Assembly (NCBI GenBank): GCA_947473475.1
Contig: CANJBZ010000022.1
Coordinates: 1 to 64,000 of the forward strand
DNA length: 64,000 bases
Direction of reading: 5' to 3'
Source: Alphaproteobacteria bacterium
GTDB taxonomy: Bacteria; Pseudomonadota; Alphaproteobacteria; Micropepsales; Micropepsaceae
This document shows, in pieces, positions 63,516 to 64,000 of the stretch. The notes under the pieces were generated by a model, which saw nothing but the letters and a program-made list of their open reading frames with translations, was not told the origin of the DNA and made no database searches. The position numbers were made by a program, and so were the translations under genes. The number at the start of each line of letters is the position of its first letter. The first letter of the stretch is position 1.

Positions 63516-64000
63516 ATGGATACCACCCACTATCGTCGTCCCAAGACATTGGCTGAAGCACGCGCGGCGTTCGGTGCGTCCACCGACGCCGCGTTCCTTT
63601 CCGGCGGGCACACGCTGCTGCCGGCGATGAAGCTGCGTTTGACAAGCCCGAGCGATCTGATCGATCTGGGCGCCATTCCCGAATTGCGCGGCATTTCCCT
63701 TAACGGCCGCACGCTATCCATCGGCGCTGCCACGGTGCATGCGGATGTGGCGCAGTCCGAACTCGTCAAGACGAACATTGCGCCGTTGGCCGGGCTGGCC
63801 GGCTCCATCGGCGACCGGCATGTGCGCCATCGTGGCACCATTGGCGGCTCCATTTCCAACAATGATCCGGCGGCGGATTATCCGGCGGGCGCTTTGGGCC
63901 TGGGCGCAACCATTGTCACCGACCGGCGGTGTATTCTCGCGGACGAATTTTTCGTCGGCCTGTATCAGACGTCGCGCGAACCCGACGAGATTGTCACCCG
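63516..64000 (+). CDS. molybdenum hydroxylase FAD subunit (CoxM family), partial at the window end
   Basis: Runs from ATG 63516 to the window edge without a stop, giving 161 residues. FAD-binding motifs are LSGGHTLLPAMKLR near residue 28 and GTIGGSISNNDPAADYPA near 108, which bind the pyrophosphate and isoalloxazine of FAD. Completes the L-S-M trio. The C-terminal cluster-domain part is outside the window. Confidence 0.9.
   Translation, partial: MDTTHYRRPKTLAEARAAFGASTDAAFLSGGHTLLPAMKLRLTSPSDLIDLGAIPELRGISLNGRTLSIGAATVHADVAQSELVKTNIAPLAGLAGSIGDRHVRHRGTIGGSISNNDPAADYPAGALGLGATIVTDRRCILADEFFVGLYQTSREPDEIVT

Overview
The window is about 60% GC and looks like chromosomal DNA of an alphaproteobacterium, possibly a Micropepsaceae/Rhizomicrobium-like or rhizobial-type soil bacterium. 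The evidence is a DinB with an N-terminal zinc-knuckle extension, a two-cold-shock-domain protein, a TerB-Lhr pair, intergenic palindromes carrying GAGCATGATCC, and many Sec/Tat-exported catabolic proteins. The genus is inference. No rRNA, tRNA, CRISPR array or prophage was seen.

Layout. 0-0.3 kb: right end of an IS21-type element (istB tail). 0.8-5.7 kb: a leuCD paralogue pair, small hypothetical genes, cspA and an RcnB-like protein. 5.7-10.5 kb: exported SMP-30-like protein, acetamidase/formamidase, a member of a recurring 'PDF-tailed' exported family, a GlcG/HbpS-like protein and a DUF2306 membrane protein. 10.7-12.4 kb: double cold-shock protein and a DUF2786 protein. 12.4-15.9 kb: flavin monooxygenase, Tat-exported sugar isomerase-like protein and two exported carboxymuconolactone-decarboxylase-like proteins. 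16.1-20.9 kb: a permease-histidine kinase fusion translationally coupled to a receiver-kinase protein. 21-33.4 kb: DEAD-box helicase, gene debris, gamma-glutamyltransferase, Lhr helicase, TerB and DNA polymerase IV. 33.6-37.4 kb: DUF1330, phytanoyl-CoA dioxygenase-like, tricarboxylate-type binding protein, cupin and a B3 metallo-beta-lactamase-like protein. 37.7-43.9 kb: a damaged stretch in which several gene ends are fused to unrelated gene ends. 43.9-50.3 kb: methyltransferase, SelO, degenerate isochorismatase and three PDF-tailed paralogues. 50.5-59.8 kb: Dyp-type peroxidase, isoquinoline-oxidoreductase-like IorBA, a haem-c carboxypeptidase-regulatory/lyase-like protein and a fifth PDF-tailed paralogue. 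60-64 kb: nucleoside deoxyribosyltransferase and a molybdenum hydroxylase operon in L-S-M order that runs off the end.

Much of the window reads as an exported catabolic and oxidative inventory: molybdenum hydroxylases, a PQQ dehydrogenase remnant, MBL-fold hydrolases, SMP-30 lactonases, cyclase and amidase. Five copies of one poorly characterised exported family are interspersed. The most unusual single locus is the APC-type permease fused to HAMP-HisKA-HATPase-REC-HPt (16.1-19.7 kb) with its overlapping REC-HisKA-HATPase partner. The most unusual pattern is the set of truncation junctions at about 23.77, 38.46, 40.92, 41.36 and 43.68 kb. These could be real deletions or assembly errors.
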